A stretch of 64,000 bases of DNA from the NCBI RefSeq assembly GCF_020520425.1, contig NC_079492.1:32243542-32307541 (forward strand). The letters run 5' to 3'. The notes below the pieces were generated by a model. That model saw only the letters and a list, made by a program, of their open reading frames with translations, did not search any database and was not told the DNA's origin. A program made the translations under genes and the position numbers. Positions within the stretch are counted from its first letter, which is position 1, and every line of letters begins with the position of its first letter. Source of the DNA: Spinacia oleracea. Taxonomy: Eukaryota; Streptophyta; Magnoliopsida; Caryophyllales; Amaranthaceae. Shown here in pieces: positions 10,956-23,443 of this stretch.

Positions 10956-13387
10956 CAATCACCACTGAACCAACAGACAATTGGTATTGTAATTATTTTG
11001 TTGTTCTATAGAAATGTATGAAGTATATAACTCCATAAACAAGTTTAATGCTATGTAATCACTAATATAAATATTTATATTTTTAATTTAGTGCAAGCTT
11101 AATCTTTGATCATTTTAAACCGTGCAATTGTAGTCCTTTAATAAAATAAAAATGTCAATGGCATATGTGATGCCTCCAAATCTTAAATGAGAACTATTAT
11201 GTGAATTCCCGCCAAAATCACCCAAATACCTACAAAATTTCAAAATTAAATAAACCAACCCTCATTGATAACTTCCCAAATAAAACCTACTTAAAAAAAA
11301 TTACGTACACTCATTTTCATCAAACTGATAAAAGTAACCCTCCCCTATACAACTACCATACCCCTTATTCCTACGACATCCAAAATAAAACCTCCTTCCA
11401 CCATATTCAATTCACTCTTTGTGTCTAAATATTTGGGTTGCTTCTAATCTTCTATGATTTTTCTAACCTCCTTCTTTCTCTCTGTTTAATGTATGTATTA
11501 TTGCATTCACTTTAAATTTTGGCTTGCTTCAATAGTTTTAAAATTTATTATCCTAAGATATATGTTTACATGTGATGAATTGTAGTTTATGCCTCATGAC
11601 ACCCACCATGAGTCCCTCTCTTTGATGCGCGATCTCCTTCCTCGCTGTCGTACTATTGCCAACGGTCACCAAACACCAGCAAAATGAAGCCTAATATCGA
11701 CACAACATCGTCATCCTTGAATTTAAGTACCATCAATGTTAGCATGTGGCAGATGATCAGCGTCATGTAGTATAGTTCCTTGGTAATTTGAGAAAAGAAA
11801 TTCATCAAATTCCCTCATACGGATTACGGAGTACTACCTATAATTTATTTTCTTCTTTTAAATTTGTTGTATAATGTATTATTTCATTATCCCAATGTAT
11901 ACTACTTCAGTAATCGGATTTGTTGATCTTGTAGAGAGAAGGGATATCACGGTAGAATGGGGATGCATTGTGACCTAAACAGTTAGATTTATTGCCTAAT
12001 ACCTATGTCGCCAACGTCCACCATGCATGGTATGATATATTGTTATTATTCTTTTTGTTGAACGCACTCCACTAATCATCCTTCTTCTACCTTAATTAAT
12101 TTATCTATCATCCTGACCCTCTATTTATGTTACAAATTTTACAATGTATATTTTCTTACATAATTTCATACTTATTGCGACCCTTAGAATAAGGGTAATT
12201 TTTTGTTAATATACATGCTGATTCAGGTTTGCCTACTTTCTACAATTACTCTCATTTCACTTTTTTTTTCAGCCTCCATTGTCGATAGTCCATTTTTTGA
12301 GCAATTGTTGGGGTAATTGACGAAGAAAGAACTAAACTATTTGACGAGAGTTTTTTTATTTGTTGGATTGGTTATGGAAATATAGAATATATAGATACTT
12401 TAATTGTAGTTCTACACCCCTTGTATATTTAGAATAGTATAAATATAACTTTTTACAACACAAGGGATAGATACAGAGATACGAGACATCCAAAAAATGA
12501 TTAAATAACTTGAGGCTTTTGCCAAAATTAGCATGAAATTTTGCCTTTAGTATCTTCATTAATAGCTTGAGATGAGTATTTTCATACTCCATATTTCTTT
12601 TTCTCTTTCATCCAATATTTTCCTTTATTTAATTTTAATACCTTTGTTCTTCTATGTTTTGGGTTCCATACGTCATCTAACCAGCCCACTACGGAGTATT
12701 ATTTTTTATTTTCATAATCCACGGACAGTATTATCTCAAAAATGCTGTATTTTTTTGCTTTGTATATGAACTCTCAAGTAGTTTAGCGGGTTAACTATTG
12801 ACTTTTACATTAGAATGTTCAATATCTATGTTTCCTCTCCCGTTTAGTTTGTTAATTATGCTTTATTTTCTTTCTTAGTGGACGCTAATCATCACTTAGC
12901 AACCACCTTAATTACCTGTTCAACTTGCAATATTTTCTTCCTGTGTATAAAGGTAAGCTCATTTTAAAATTTACAATTCAAGTCAATAACCATTAAATTT
13001 TGTTCCCGTTGATTACGTGTAAAAATGTTTAACCTTGTTTTTTATTCTCGCTATTTCTTTTGTACCCTCTCTATATGTTGTCAATTATGTTACATTGTTA
13101 CTCATGCTTAAGTTGTAGATGACATCCATGGTGTTTCAATTGCTTTCTTGGTTTCCGCTTGCGTCGAGGAGCCAGTGAAGTTGGTTCGTGAAAAGAGAAT
13201 TTGATTTGGGTTTTTATGTTTTATTTGTTGTAATGCAAATAAATCTATCAATAAAATAAAATAGGGGGTTCATGGTTGTAAATTGTTGAATGAATCAATA
13301 AAACAAGGGTTGTTTGTAAGTGTTCGATTCAAACAATGGTTTAACGTTATACAAAGTATATCTTTATTCAAATGGTCTTGCGCGCAC
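10956..13387. other. AT-rich intergenic region
   Basis: No coding frame longer than chance and no recognised domain. A less AT-rich patch at about 11580-11770 could be a decayed insertion but matches nothing I recognise. Confidence 0.5.
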
Positions 13388-13680
13388 AAGGTGTACAATA
13401 AATTTATTGTACACCAAAATAACTTTTACTCATTTTTTTGTAACTTTACCATAATTTTGATTAACTTTTATATTAGGAAAAAAGAAGTTGTTAGATAAAT
13501 ATTTTAAAGGGTTAAATGATTAATTTTATACATTATTAGTGATTTTGAAGAAATAAGTTTTATTAAAATGATTAAAAAAAATCACTTAAAAATAAATAAC
13601 TTTTACGTATATAAGCTTAACTTTTAAGCATTTTGAGTTAACTTTTATTCTGGTGTACAATATTTATTGTACAACCTTTG
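13388..13680. mobile_element. MITE-like element with palindromic termini
   Basis: The left end contains a perfect 26-bp palindrome, GGTGTACAATAAA and its complement (13390-13415). The right end carries a near-palindrome of the same sequence (about 13652-13676). Ends are inverted relative to each other: left CAAGGTGTACAATAAAT..., right complement CAAAGGTTGTACAATAAAT, with similarity continuing inward through ...ACACCA(A/G)AATAA. The interior is AT-rich and non-coding. Target duplication not resolved. Confidence 0.65.
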
Positions 13681-13938
13681 TAAATAAAAACTTGTGATCT
13701 TTATTTTATTTCTAACTCTACGTGTCTATACACATCCCATGCATTAACACGTATTTTATAAAAGAAATAATTGAATAATAATTTTCAAATACTCTTACAT
13801 GTAAGGAATTTAGGGATCTAATCTAGTAAATAAAATAAAAATCTCGCTTTCCCAATATTGTTGTTTTTCTCAAAGAAATTAATAGTCGATGAAATTCACA
13901 ATTGAGGCGTGTTATCGTGTAAACCTAATGATTTTATC

Positions 13939-13948
13939 TTATAAATAC
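13939..13948 (+). promoter_or_regulatory. Candidate TATA box of FES1-like gene
   Basis: TTATAAATAC lies about 85 bp upstream of the chosen ATG (14030), a usual TATA-to-ATG distance for a plant gene with a short leader. Confidence 0.45.
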
Positions 13949-14029
13949 GATGATCACGATTGATGATGATGCTATTCACCTAACATTCCAGTCTATCACT
14001 CTTTCCTTCTCCTAAACACAGGGCTGCCG

Positions 14030-17000
14030 ATGCCTTCCTCCGATTCTCACCGCAGCAACAATGGCGATCATTTAGAAGAAGAGGAGGAAGAAGAAGAATA
14101 TGAAGAAGTCGAAGAAGAAGTCGAAGAAGAAGTCGAAGAAGAAGAGGAGGTTGAAGAATACGAAGAGGTCGAAGAAGAGGTTGAAGAAGAGGTAGAGGAA
14201 GAGGTCGAAGAAGAAGTCGAAGAATATGAAGAGGTTGAAGAAGAAGTCGAAGAATACGAAGAGGTTGAAGAAGAAGTCGAAGAAGAGGTCGAAGAAGAAG
14301 AGGTTGCGGAAGAAGTAACAATGGCGGAAGCGGACGAAGTTGTCGAGGGGCAGGAAGAGGAAGGGGACGAGGAGGAGGAAGAGGAGGTTGAAGAAGAAGA
14401 ATACGAGGAGGTTGAGGAATACGAGGAAGTTGAAGAAGAGGTTACGGATGATGATGAGTATGAACCAATAGTGGATGAAGATGCGGAATTGGATGAGGGA
14501 GATGCAGCAATTGCAGTAAAAGATGTGAAATTGGGGGAAGGAGATGCAACAATGGCGGAAGAGGGTGTAAAATTGGGGGAAGGAGATGCAACAATGGCGC
14601 AAGCCGAGAACGATGGCGATGACGACGAGGGAGCAGCGGAGATGAATGATGTTGCAATGGAAATCGCGCCATCGGATTCGTCTGTCCTGATCGGTGCAGA
14701 TGATCAGTGTAACGGTTTGTTCTCTCCAATTTCTTTACTTTATTGGGATTTATTATTACCGATTTTAGGTTTGGTGTATTTTAATTCTTTGTGGATCATC
14801 TCTAATTTTGCTTTGCATGCATGTTTGATGATGTTCATACATATTTGGTTAAGTAGATGAGTTTTTTGACCTTGAGTGGGTACAATTTGGGATTTTCTGG
14901 AGATCTGTTTGGCTGTCGTATTAAGTAAAGGAAGGAGCTTTCGAACCATCTCGTCAAGTAAAGGGTCCTTCTAATGTTTAGAGCAGATTATAGAAGCTAC
15001 CTGAAGTGTTCTGCTTGGATCTACAATATCATGCTAAATTCTCCAATTTTAGGCATTGATCAATCTAAAGTGACTTCAGGCAGTAGATTCGCTATGAAAT
15101 TTAAGAACAGATCATGGCATTTATGATTTTCTTGGCTGGTTGTTATAGGAGAAGAAGTTTTGGATAAGTGAAGCGATTGAGTATCTTAGTACCGCGAAGC
15201 TATGATGTTTACTTGTTTGGGAAGAGATGCAATTGGACCAAGTTTCCTTAAAATTGAATTTCTGTGATGGAGTTGAGTGATAAGTGGTAATGGCGTTTGG
15301 ATTCAATTGAGTTTACTTGTTGTTAACAAAGTTAGGAAGATGATTGCACTTGTTTCCTTTTGAAACAACGATGTTGTGAACTAGCGAGGGGATTGGGCGT
15401 GAGAAAAAGAATCTAAATTATGTCGACAAGAGTGGCAACTCGTCATGTTGTTTCTTGGTTGTGTGATCGTCATAAATGACACCTTAAGTTTTAACACTTT
15501 TAACGGTAAAAAAGTGTCATTGAATTCTATATAGATCTCATATGTTGACGTATTTTGCCTTACCCTTTCAATTTTAGGGCATGTTGGTTTTTTATTTGGG
15601 GACACTATGCCTTTGATGTTTAGATTTTGTTCAAATTCCTAAACTTGGAGATTCATTTGGGCACCCGAAGTTAGCCAAAGTTCATTTCTTTGACCTTTGA
15701 AGGTTGAATTTGAAATATTGTTTAATTTTATAGCCAAAATTTTACTTTGATGACTTTGAAGAAGTTATCCCTCACAATTACATTTATATGTGGGAATTAC
15801 AATGATGAAAAAACATAAACTTAAATTCATGGTTTCTCTGCCTTATTTCCCCTCTTTCCCAAATAGCTAACCTCCTTCTTTAGTAGCATAAGTCATCCAT
15901 TGATTATCGATAATCAGAGAAATTGCAGAAATTGTAAGAGAAACAGGATGTGATGGAGATAGAATAAGTAAATAGAGAAAGTGGGGTGGATTTCACATGG
16001 GAGGCTATCAATGGTTATCTATTGTTTGTTTCTAAGGCCTCAATGGTGTATTTTTCTTGTGTTCTAGTTTTGTGCTCTATTTTAGACAAGTGGCAAGTAT
16101 ATTTTCGCTATCTTTTCAAGTGTACTAGAGTGCATTGTGTTCCTATTCATTATATGTCCTGCAACAATCAAGACCATTTGGTTTATATATAGAATTTGAT
16201 TCAATTTTATAATTTGGATCCGTATTTTCTAATATTATGAAGGCAATGTGTTGGATGTAGTATTCTTAAATTGGTTTATACACTTGAATTACCATAATGA
16301 TTACGGATTTCTTGGCTATCAATCTATGTCCCATGGTGATAAACCTTTACAAAATGCTTTTTCTTAGCCATGTTTATTTAAAAGGACTTCATGTGTAGGG
16401 GTATTGTGGTAAAAATACCTGGACATGTGGCGTGTGTGAAAGGATAGGTATATCATACATGTCCCAGTCTTTGCCATGCCATGATTACCTAATATAGGGA
16501 ATCATAACTATTTTTTTGTTTTTATGGAGGGATTCACTAATTATAAACCAAGAATATAAAACAAAGAAACTAGAAACTTAAAAGAAATAAAAAAGGAAAA
16601 AGATCTTGTGATATACTTATTGTTAATTTAATGATTTTAATCATTTAACTAACGATCTAGAAACTCTCCTATGTTAAAAGATTTTGGACATTAATCTAGT
16701 CATAGTGGTAATGATACCTTCACATGTCCTTGAAATATTTGTATTTGACCCACTATGGTCAAAAGTAAAATACAAAGCACTAGAGCTTAACCAAGAAATA
16801 GGCGTGGATTGCGGAGACGGACATTAATTCTTTATAAATAAAGAGAAAAAGAAATGAATGAGAAACCGAAAAAATGAAATCAAAAGCCGAATAAGGTGCT
16901 ATGAAGTATGACATAAATGTTTAATTTGATTATTTAACTAAACATAAGTCTGAAGAAGCACAAAAGAAATCAATCTTAAGATGATGAATACATAAATAGG

Positions 17001-20000
17001 AAAAAGATGACAACCAAAAAAAGAAATAAAAAGCCAAATAAGATACTATATAATTGTTAATTTAATTATTTAACTAACAACTACTTTTAACAATTAAAAG
17101 TTTGAAGAGGAAGAAGATAAATCAATAGGAAATAATGGATCAATCGTGTTATCAAATTATCCAATATCTTTGGGAAATAGAAAAAAATAAGTAATACATT
17201 CTTTTCTATTACTTCTTTGACCTCTTTCCATTATACCTTGCGATCAAACCAAAGAATATATGCCACAAAGAAGAAAAAAGAAAAATAGAGACGAGAAAAG
17301 AATAAATAGATTTAATCGTAAACCTTAGCCAAGTAGAAACGCATACATAGTTACCTTTCCTATTATATCTTTCTTTTTCTTCTTTATGAGGTTGTTGGAG
17401 GATCCAATGCTAATTTCATGTTTGGAATAAGCTATAGTATAACTTTTTGACCTGGATATGGCGGCAAGTTGTTGGCTAATAAGTCGAATTTGTTTTTTTT
17501 CAAGTCGAATTTGTTTTTTTTTCAACTCGACCAATTTAACTCAAGAATTTTATGAGTCAAAGTTAAGTAAAACTAAGCATGACTCTAAAAGCTTGTGAAT
17601 TAGATTGAAAAATATGATGAGTTTGGTGGAATATGTAAGTTATTCACCCAGATTGCCTATAAGATATTTACATTAAAATTTATAAGGATCTCAAAATATT
17701 AGAAACTTAGTGTAGGTCGAGAACACATTAAATTAAAGATTAATGCTCGAGCTCACTAAGCTTGCGCCAATTTACAAGATACATGATCTTAGGGCATTAA
17801 ATCTAGGTTGCATCAACGTGTTGTGACCACTATATCGGGTTTTTACGTAGTTTAGTCAAGAAAATTGTAACTAAAGCTTAATACTTGAGCTCAATAGGCT
17901 TGAGTCAATTTACAAGCCCAGGTGAACCTAGGGCATTAAATCTAGGTCGCAACAACGTGTTGTGGCCGCTAAAAAGATTTTCCTTACTTCTATGCTTAGC
18001 TAAGTTACGATCTGAGATGAGCTTAGGGAATCACTGTGTTGCGACCGCCCATGATAACCGCTAAGACGCAAACTTACCACATCGAGCATGAAAGCGATTC
18101 TGCAACCGTAACGTCTACCACGACTGCCGATTAAGCGTAAAGTTTTAACCTCCACAAGCACATGGTGCACGTGCTCGTGTGTAAATTTCTGAGTAGTCGG
18201 AGTGACTCGAGTTAGCTTACCCCAACCTTGACTAGTTATCACCCCTAGTCTTGCCATGGCAAACTAGGCATAACCTTAACCCTTCAAATCTTGAAGGTTG
18301 TTCCGATTTCTCTTTGATTTTATACATAATGATCGGATTCTATTCATTTTTTGTTTAGTGTATTATAATCAAAAGCCAAATATTAGTAAATTTGTGGATA
18401 CACCGTAAATTGAAAAAGACCATTAGTTGCGGTGTAAAGTATGTTTGAAGTCATTGAAACATTGTGAAGATTTCGCGTCTTCGATTCTAAGAAGATCACG
18501 AGTTCTCAAGCTTGTGGTTTTGTGAAGAATGGTTCGGACTTTGGTCTTCGAGCATGTGTCGCTCTTACGATTGCACGATTGTATCGTGGATCATTTTTTA
18601 GATGAAATTTTTTCGGGAGAGGGATTTTTTTGGAGAAGAACATGCACACAAGTGCACTACAATGATTACTATCATGTTGGCTTGTCTAATTGATTTGGTT
18701 TCAAGTGATTTTAATTAGAAGTTCAGAATTGTTTTAGAAGAAGATGATTGCCTCATTCATTTTTCCTCTCGCATTCTTTCTTCATGTAGATGGTAGCCAA
18801 GATGAGGTATACTTGAGATCAGGACCTACAAGTGGTGTAAAGTCTGAAGCAAGTGCTCTACATCATACCCATGCTGCAGAAGTCCTCTGCCTTGACAGGA
18901 ATGCATCACCTGTCCTACAAAATGGGAGTGGAATGGGAATCTCTTCTATTGATGTCGGGTGTTCCAAATCTCCGCAACTGTTCCAACATATAGCTGGCCC
19001 TTCTAATAATGGAATTGATGCTGTGGAAGAGAAGCAGGTCCCTGTGGAACAAACAATACTTGTTTCTGCTCCTCATGCTGTCAGTGATCAACTGAATAAG
19101 GTGGGGACCACTGATGTTGAGGAGTCTAAGCTACTCTCTAAGGAGGCAGACCTTCGTTCTCCATCAAGGACAGGCAGGGACCAAAGGGACTCAAGGTCTG
19201 CAAATTTGATTCTTAACAATAATATCTACTGGTTTTTGCTGTGTTAATTCGTTATCAGAACAGTGGCTATAACTCTCTCCAGTTAATGTGATATTGCTAA
19301 TACTTCAGTTTTTCCAGATCTTGGTTTCCCCAAGTGAGGCCTAGGAGCTTGTCACCTGGGGCTGAATGTGAGGATGGAAATAAGCGACCTGCAATTATTT
19401 GTGAGTATTTTGCTAAAGGTTGGTGCATTAAAGGGAGTTCTTGTAGATTCCTTCATAAAAGAAATCATGAAGAAGATGCGATGCAAGTAGAGGGAAACAT
19501 ACTACTCACCAAAAGTGAGATTCGACCTGATAAAGGTATATTCAAGTCTGTAAGGAGTTTTTGTAGCTAAAACACTCCTGCAATTTGATGCTTCTAATGA
19601 GCACTTCTGTATTAGCAGGTTTTGGAGATAATGCTGCAGGAAAGAATAGTCAGAAGGAGCATGGAGAAAGCGTACGTCAGTATAAAGACATAGACAAGAT
19701 TGCCTTGCTCGAGAGAAAGGGTTCATCTTCCCTTTTTTCTGCTGATTCCCAGAAATCATTTTCTGGTAAAGATGGTTCCAGGTCAATCTCCACCCCAAGG
19801 GAGGTGGAGGCAGATATTTTTAAAGATAATCACTCATCTGATAACAATGGCTTGTCAGTTGCTGAAGGCAGTTCAATGCTGCGGGCTGATTTCTTCTCTA
19901 GGTTTGGATCTTCAACGAGTGAAGTAGGAGTATCATCTGGCTCAGATTCTATCTTGAGGCTAGTGGAGGAATCGGCTGCTATGCGAAGGCGCTATTCGCT

Positions 20001-20966
20001 GGATGTTCAGAGTTCTTTGCCATCTTACCGTTTCTCTAGCTGGAAAAACACGTCTTTACTAAGAAACTCTCCCTTATATTCTGGAGCTGATTCAGCAAAA
20101 TTTTCTGATACAAGTTATACACTTGATGAGCTTCTCTCTTTTAAGTATAAGCCGACTTTTGCTCCATATAACTGGGAGCAATCTGTTCCCTTTCAATCCT
20201 CCTATTTTAAACCCCCAGTAAATAGATCTTCAGATGTTCCATATGACCCTTTTCGTGATAGCATTGAGCAATCTGATATTGGACATGAATCCATTAGGCA
20301 CTCTTCTTGTGGTCAAACTCAAGACGCGAAAAGCGTTTCTGAACAGAATTCTCTTGAGTTGCATAGAAGATTAAAGATTGATACTTGGGATAAGAATTAT
20401 AGTGGCAATGACAAAGTTGTTCCTGCTGTTGAAGCAGAATCAGCTGCAACTTCAACTAGTGATGCTCAGAATAAGAATTTGACTGAAGAGGAGAATCCCA
20501 TGGTTCCTGGTAGTGTCAAAGCTATACTTAAAGCAAGCAGAAGCATCAATGAAGGTAACTCTAAGGTATATAACGGAGAACTGAAGGGGGAAAAAGGCAG
20601 GCAACCTAATGAATTAGACGATGAAGAATCTAAGGTGATAAGGTACTTTCGTGCTGCTCTTATAGAGTTTGTGAAGGAGTTGATGAAACCAATATGGCAT
20701 GAAGGCCGCCTGTCCAAGGATGTATATAAAGTAATAGTTCAAAAAGCAGAGGACAAGATTCTGAGCACTTTACAACCGAACCAAGTTCCAAATTCATCAG
20801 AGTCCATTAAGCAATATCTGTCTTTTTCTCGCCCTAAAATTTTAAAGCTTATTCAGGTAAGACTTTGGAATTTAGTTAGACATAATCAAGAGATAATGAG
20901 TGTCCCAAATCTAACATGCATTTACACCTTTTGCAGGCTTACGTTGACAAATATGGCAAATTTTAG
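14030..20966 (+). CDS. FES1: FRIGIDA-ESSENTIAL 1-like CCCH zinc-finger protein
   Basis: Five exons: 14030-14714, 18790-19195, 19318-19535, 19619-20856, 20937-20966, all with GT-AG introns; phases agree and the sum is 2577 nt (858 aa). Residues 14-150 are Glu-rich with Val/Tyr at intervals. One CCCH finger, C392-x7-C400-x5-C406-x3-H410 (CEYFAKGWCIKGSSCRFLH), follows RPRSLSPGAECEDGNKRP, as in Arabidopsis FES1. The C-terminus (FRAALIEFVKELMKP... ending AYVDKYGKF) is the conserved FES1-type tail. In Arabidopsis FES1 works in the nuclear FRIGIDA complex that activates FLC and delays flowering; whether this orthologue does so is inference. It is longer than Arabidopsis FES1 (about 590 aa), chiefly through the acidic exon 1. 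Exon 1 is joined 4.1 kb away only by phase and fit (N-D-GSQDE), so it is the least certain part. Confidence 0.85.
14071..14454 (+). repeat. Coding GAA/GTC microsatellite (poly-Glu)
   Basis: Imperfect GAAGAAGTCGAAGAA-type repeat inside FES1 exon 1, encoding EEVEEEVEEYEEV arrays. Length is likely to vary between alleles. The complementary-strand frames over this stretch are artefacts of the repeat. Confidence 0.85.
14715..18789 (+). other. Large first intron of FES1-like gene
   Basis: A 4.1 kb intron, GTTTGT...ATGTAG. No complete transposon recognised. It holds two direct copies of about 95-105 bp at about 17740-17845 and 17878-17970, sharing AATTTACAAG, GGGCATTAAATCTAGGT and CAACGTGTTGTG, and loosely repeated TTAATTTAATTATTTAACTAA-like segments near 16620, 16920 and 17045. 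No coding frame is credible. Confidence 0.6.
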
Positions 20967-21496
20967 AAGCTAAAGATTGGTCTTGGTTACTGTACAGTTT
21001 TCTTATTTGCTGAGAGTTATATATATGAGACTCTTGTGGAGTAGCAATATGTAACCAGAACCATAACTTATTGAATGCTAGTGTAGGTTTTTTTTTTGCC
21101 CTCTTTGGTGGCTAATAGGTTTAAGCATCTTCATGCATTAGAATTTCTTTTAGTTTGAGTAGTTACTTATGCTCCCCATAATGTTGAAGTACTTTGGTCT
21201 TTTTGGGAAAGGCCAAACTAAATTTATGAAAGCTTGTTTCCATGCATGAAAAATGTTTTGGAATGGAGGAGCATAGTATCCAACGTGCATGCACCATTAA
21301 TTACTTTTTGCTTGCTTTATTGTTTCTTTTAGAAGGCAAATTCTTGCGAAAACAAACATTTCAAAGGTCATTTTAGCATATTGAGACCGGATTAACGTTT
21401 TATGAAGCAACAAATTGGAAGTAGTTAGGACAAGGATGTGAGTTTAGTTCGGGAATAAAAGGGGGGCATAAATTAGGTTCATGATGAATATGAGTT

Positions 21497-21541
21497 AGTA
21501 GAGGAAGAGGAAGAGGAAGAGGAAGAGGAAGAGGAAGAGAG
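21497..21541. repeat. (AGAGGA)n microsatellite
   Basis: Seven or so perfect hexamer copies followed by GAGAGGGAAG. Confidence 0.9.
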
Positions 21542-21965
21542 GGAAGAATGATGATTGATGGAGTACGAGCCAACATGTTTCGAATGAGGACAAAATGACA
21601 ATCATGTTCACCTCAAGAAATAATAATGGACGCGATTGGATGTTGGATATTGGATGATAATAAGAGAGGCGAAACAATACGGGTATGGGCCGACACGTCT
21701 CAGATGCGGACATAGAGTTAGAAAAATTTTCAACTCAAAAAATACATAATGGACGCAATTGGATATTCAATGATGATGCTAATGAAGTAGAAAGACGAAA
21801 TCAATATGGGGTAGAATTACCATACGTAATGTTTTGACATGGTTTGGTTACTCATTTGATAACCTATCTAGAGACATAGGTTTAAAGTCAAAGAATAGCA
21901 AAGTGACTTGATTTTGACTAATTGATTACAAGGTTTACAACTCAAATATTAATGATATCATAATA

Positions 21966-22221
21966 CTTGCTCTGTTCATAAATACTCGCAACGTTTGATA
22001 TTTTTACACTATTCACATATTCCACTTTAACTATTGTTGGTGATTTATATTTCAAATAAAACATAGTAATGTGGGATCTTATTAGATTCGTCTCGATACG
22101 TATTTTCAAAATATCAACTTTTTATAATTTTTTGGAGAGAATTTAAGATATTGACGATCTAAATTGTGCATTGGCGTGTGTGAAAGTAACAAACGTTGCG
22201 GGTATTTTTGAACGGAGGAAG
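21966..22221. mobile_element. Stowaway-type MITE
   Basis: Inverted ends CTTGCTCTGTTCATAAATAC and CTTCCTCCGTTCAAAAATAC (right end complemented), similarity extending through CGCAACGTTTG, flanked by TA on each side. Non-coding, 256 bp: a Tc1/mariner-derived element. Confidence 0.75.
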
Positions 22222-23089
22222 TATGTTATTCCTAATCTTCATTTCACCTCAAGTACTGATTTCATACTTAGACACTTCATTTGGGGAAAATATCATACAA
22301 AAATTTCATGAAATGTCAAACTGACAATTTGACATATACTCATGTCTTATACTTCTAATCGAGCCATTAAAGTAACATTATTCGCAACCATAACTACTTT
22401 GAAAGACAAGTAATCAAACTCAACAATTGATATGCTGGTATGCAAAGTTATTTCTTAATTTAAGGATTTTAGCTTAATTCTTTCAAAGACGCATTTTTCA
22501 CAATAACACTTAAATAAATACAAAATCTTATAATGTCGGGCCAAATGCCCAATCACTCATCTAAGCATGATCTAACACTTAAGAAAGTGTCAAACGATTT
22601 GTTTGCTAAGTTTGTATACAATTTATTTTTATGTTTTGGGAAAAAGGAACAAAGGAAAATAATGTGCACCTTATTTCAAAATTCAGGCCATGTTCTCTTC
22701 GAAACTTAAAAAAGTAATATTAAGTAAAACAAGTTTTAATAAAATAAAAACGAGTTTAATTAGTAATATTAAGTTAAGTTCAATAAAATTCAATTTTGAT
22801 CATTAAAAACAAGTTTTAATTAGTAATATTGGTTAATAGTAATTTTAGTTTAGTAATTTTCAGTTCAACACAAATAAGATGAAGAGAATGATGGTCTTAA
22901 TGCAGTACTTAGTTCGCGAAAGAGGATGTTGATTGGAAAAAGAAAAAAGTTAATCACGAGCACAAATGGAAAACATATGGACAACATGAGTTCTTGGTGT
23001 CAAAATGGTTGTGGGATGTAATGGACTAAATCTAAATGGCTCTTTAAACCTCTTCGTTTCCTTTCCATGAAGTAGAAGATGGCTGTCCC

Positions 23090-23235
23090 TTTGTCGTCCC
23101 GTTATTGTTTTTGGGTCAATTGAAAACAAGCTCTTTGCAATTGCAGCGGTAAGGTCGAGTACGTCTGACCCCCTTACCCCGATTCTTGCGGGAGCCTCTT
23201 TGAGGCAATGGGGTAATGATAATGATGATGAATGA
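23090..23235 (+). mobile_element. SINE-like 3' portion
   Basis: Contains the widespread plant SINE 3' signature GGTAAGGTCGAGTACGTCTG...CCCCTTACCCCG...GGGAGCC and a short AATGATAATGATGATGA tail. The tRNA-related head is not evident, so this is probably a truncated copy. The 5' limit is a guess. Confidence 0.45.
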
Positions 23236-23290
23236 GTTCTTGGTGTAGGGTTTTGTAGAAAAAATGCGAGTACATTTAACTCACTTCTAT

Positions 23291-23443
23291 TCACTGTTAC
23301 CTAATTCGCTAGTATGAGACTGGGTACGGGTACGCAATTCGCTACCTAATTTGCTAATTAGACCAAAATTGTACCATTTTCATGTTATAATTCCTTTATT
23401 TGGTTCGCGGTTTGTGGGGTGATTAGAGAATTACGTAACACTG
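23291..23443. mobile_element. MITE with TGTTACCTAATTC ends
   Basis: Inverted ends CACTGTTACCTAATTC and CAGTGTTACGTAATTC (right end complemented), flanked by a perfect 7-bp direct repeat CTTCTAT (23284-23290 and 23444-23450). A second copy lies at about 34218-34369. Confidence 0.6.

Noticed and set aside
13980..14729. Minus-strand Leu/Pro/Phe-rich frames opposite the acidic exon
   Set aside because: They are the complement of a GAA/GTC microsatellite; the plus-strand frame joins in phase to the FES1 exons.
22680..22880. hAT-like MITE (GGCCATGTTCTCTTCG ... CGAAGAGAATG-type ends)
   Set aside because: Inverted similarity is too weak and no target duplication was found.
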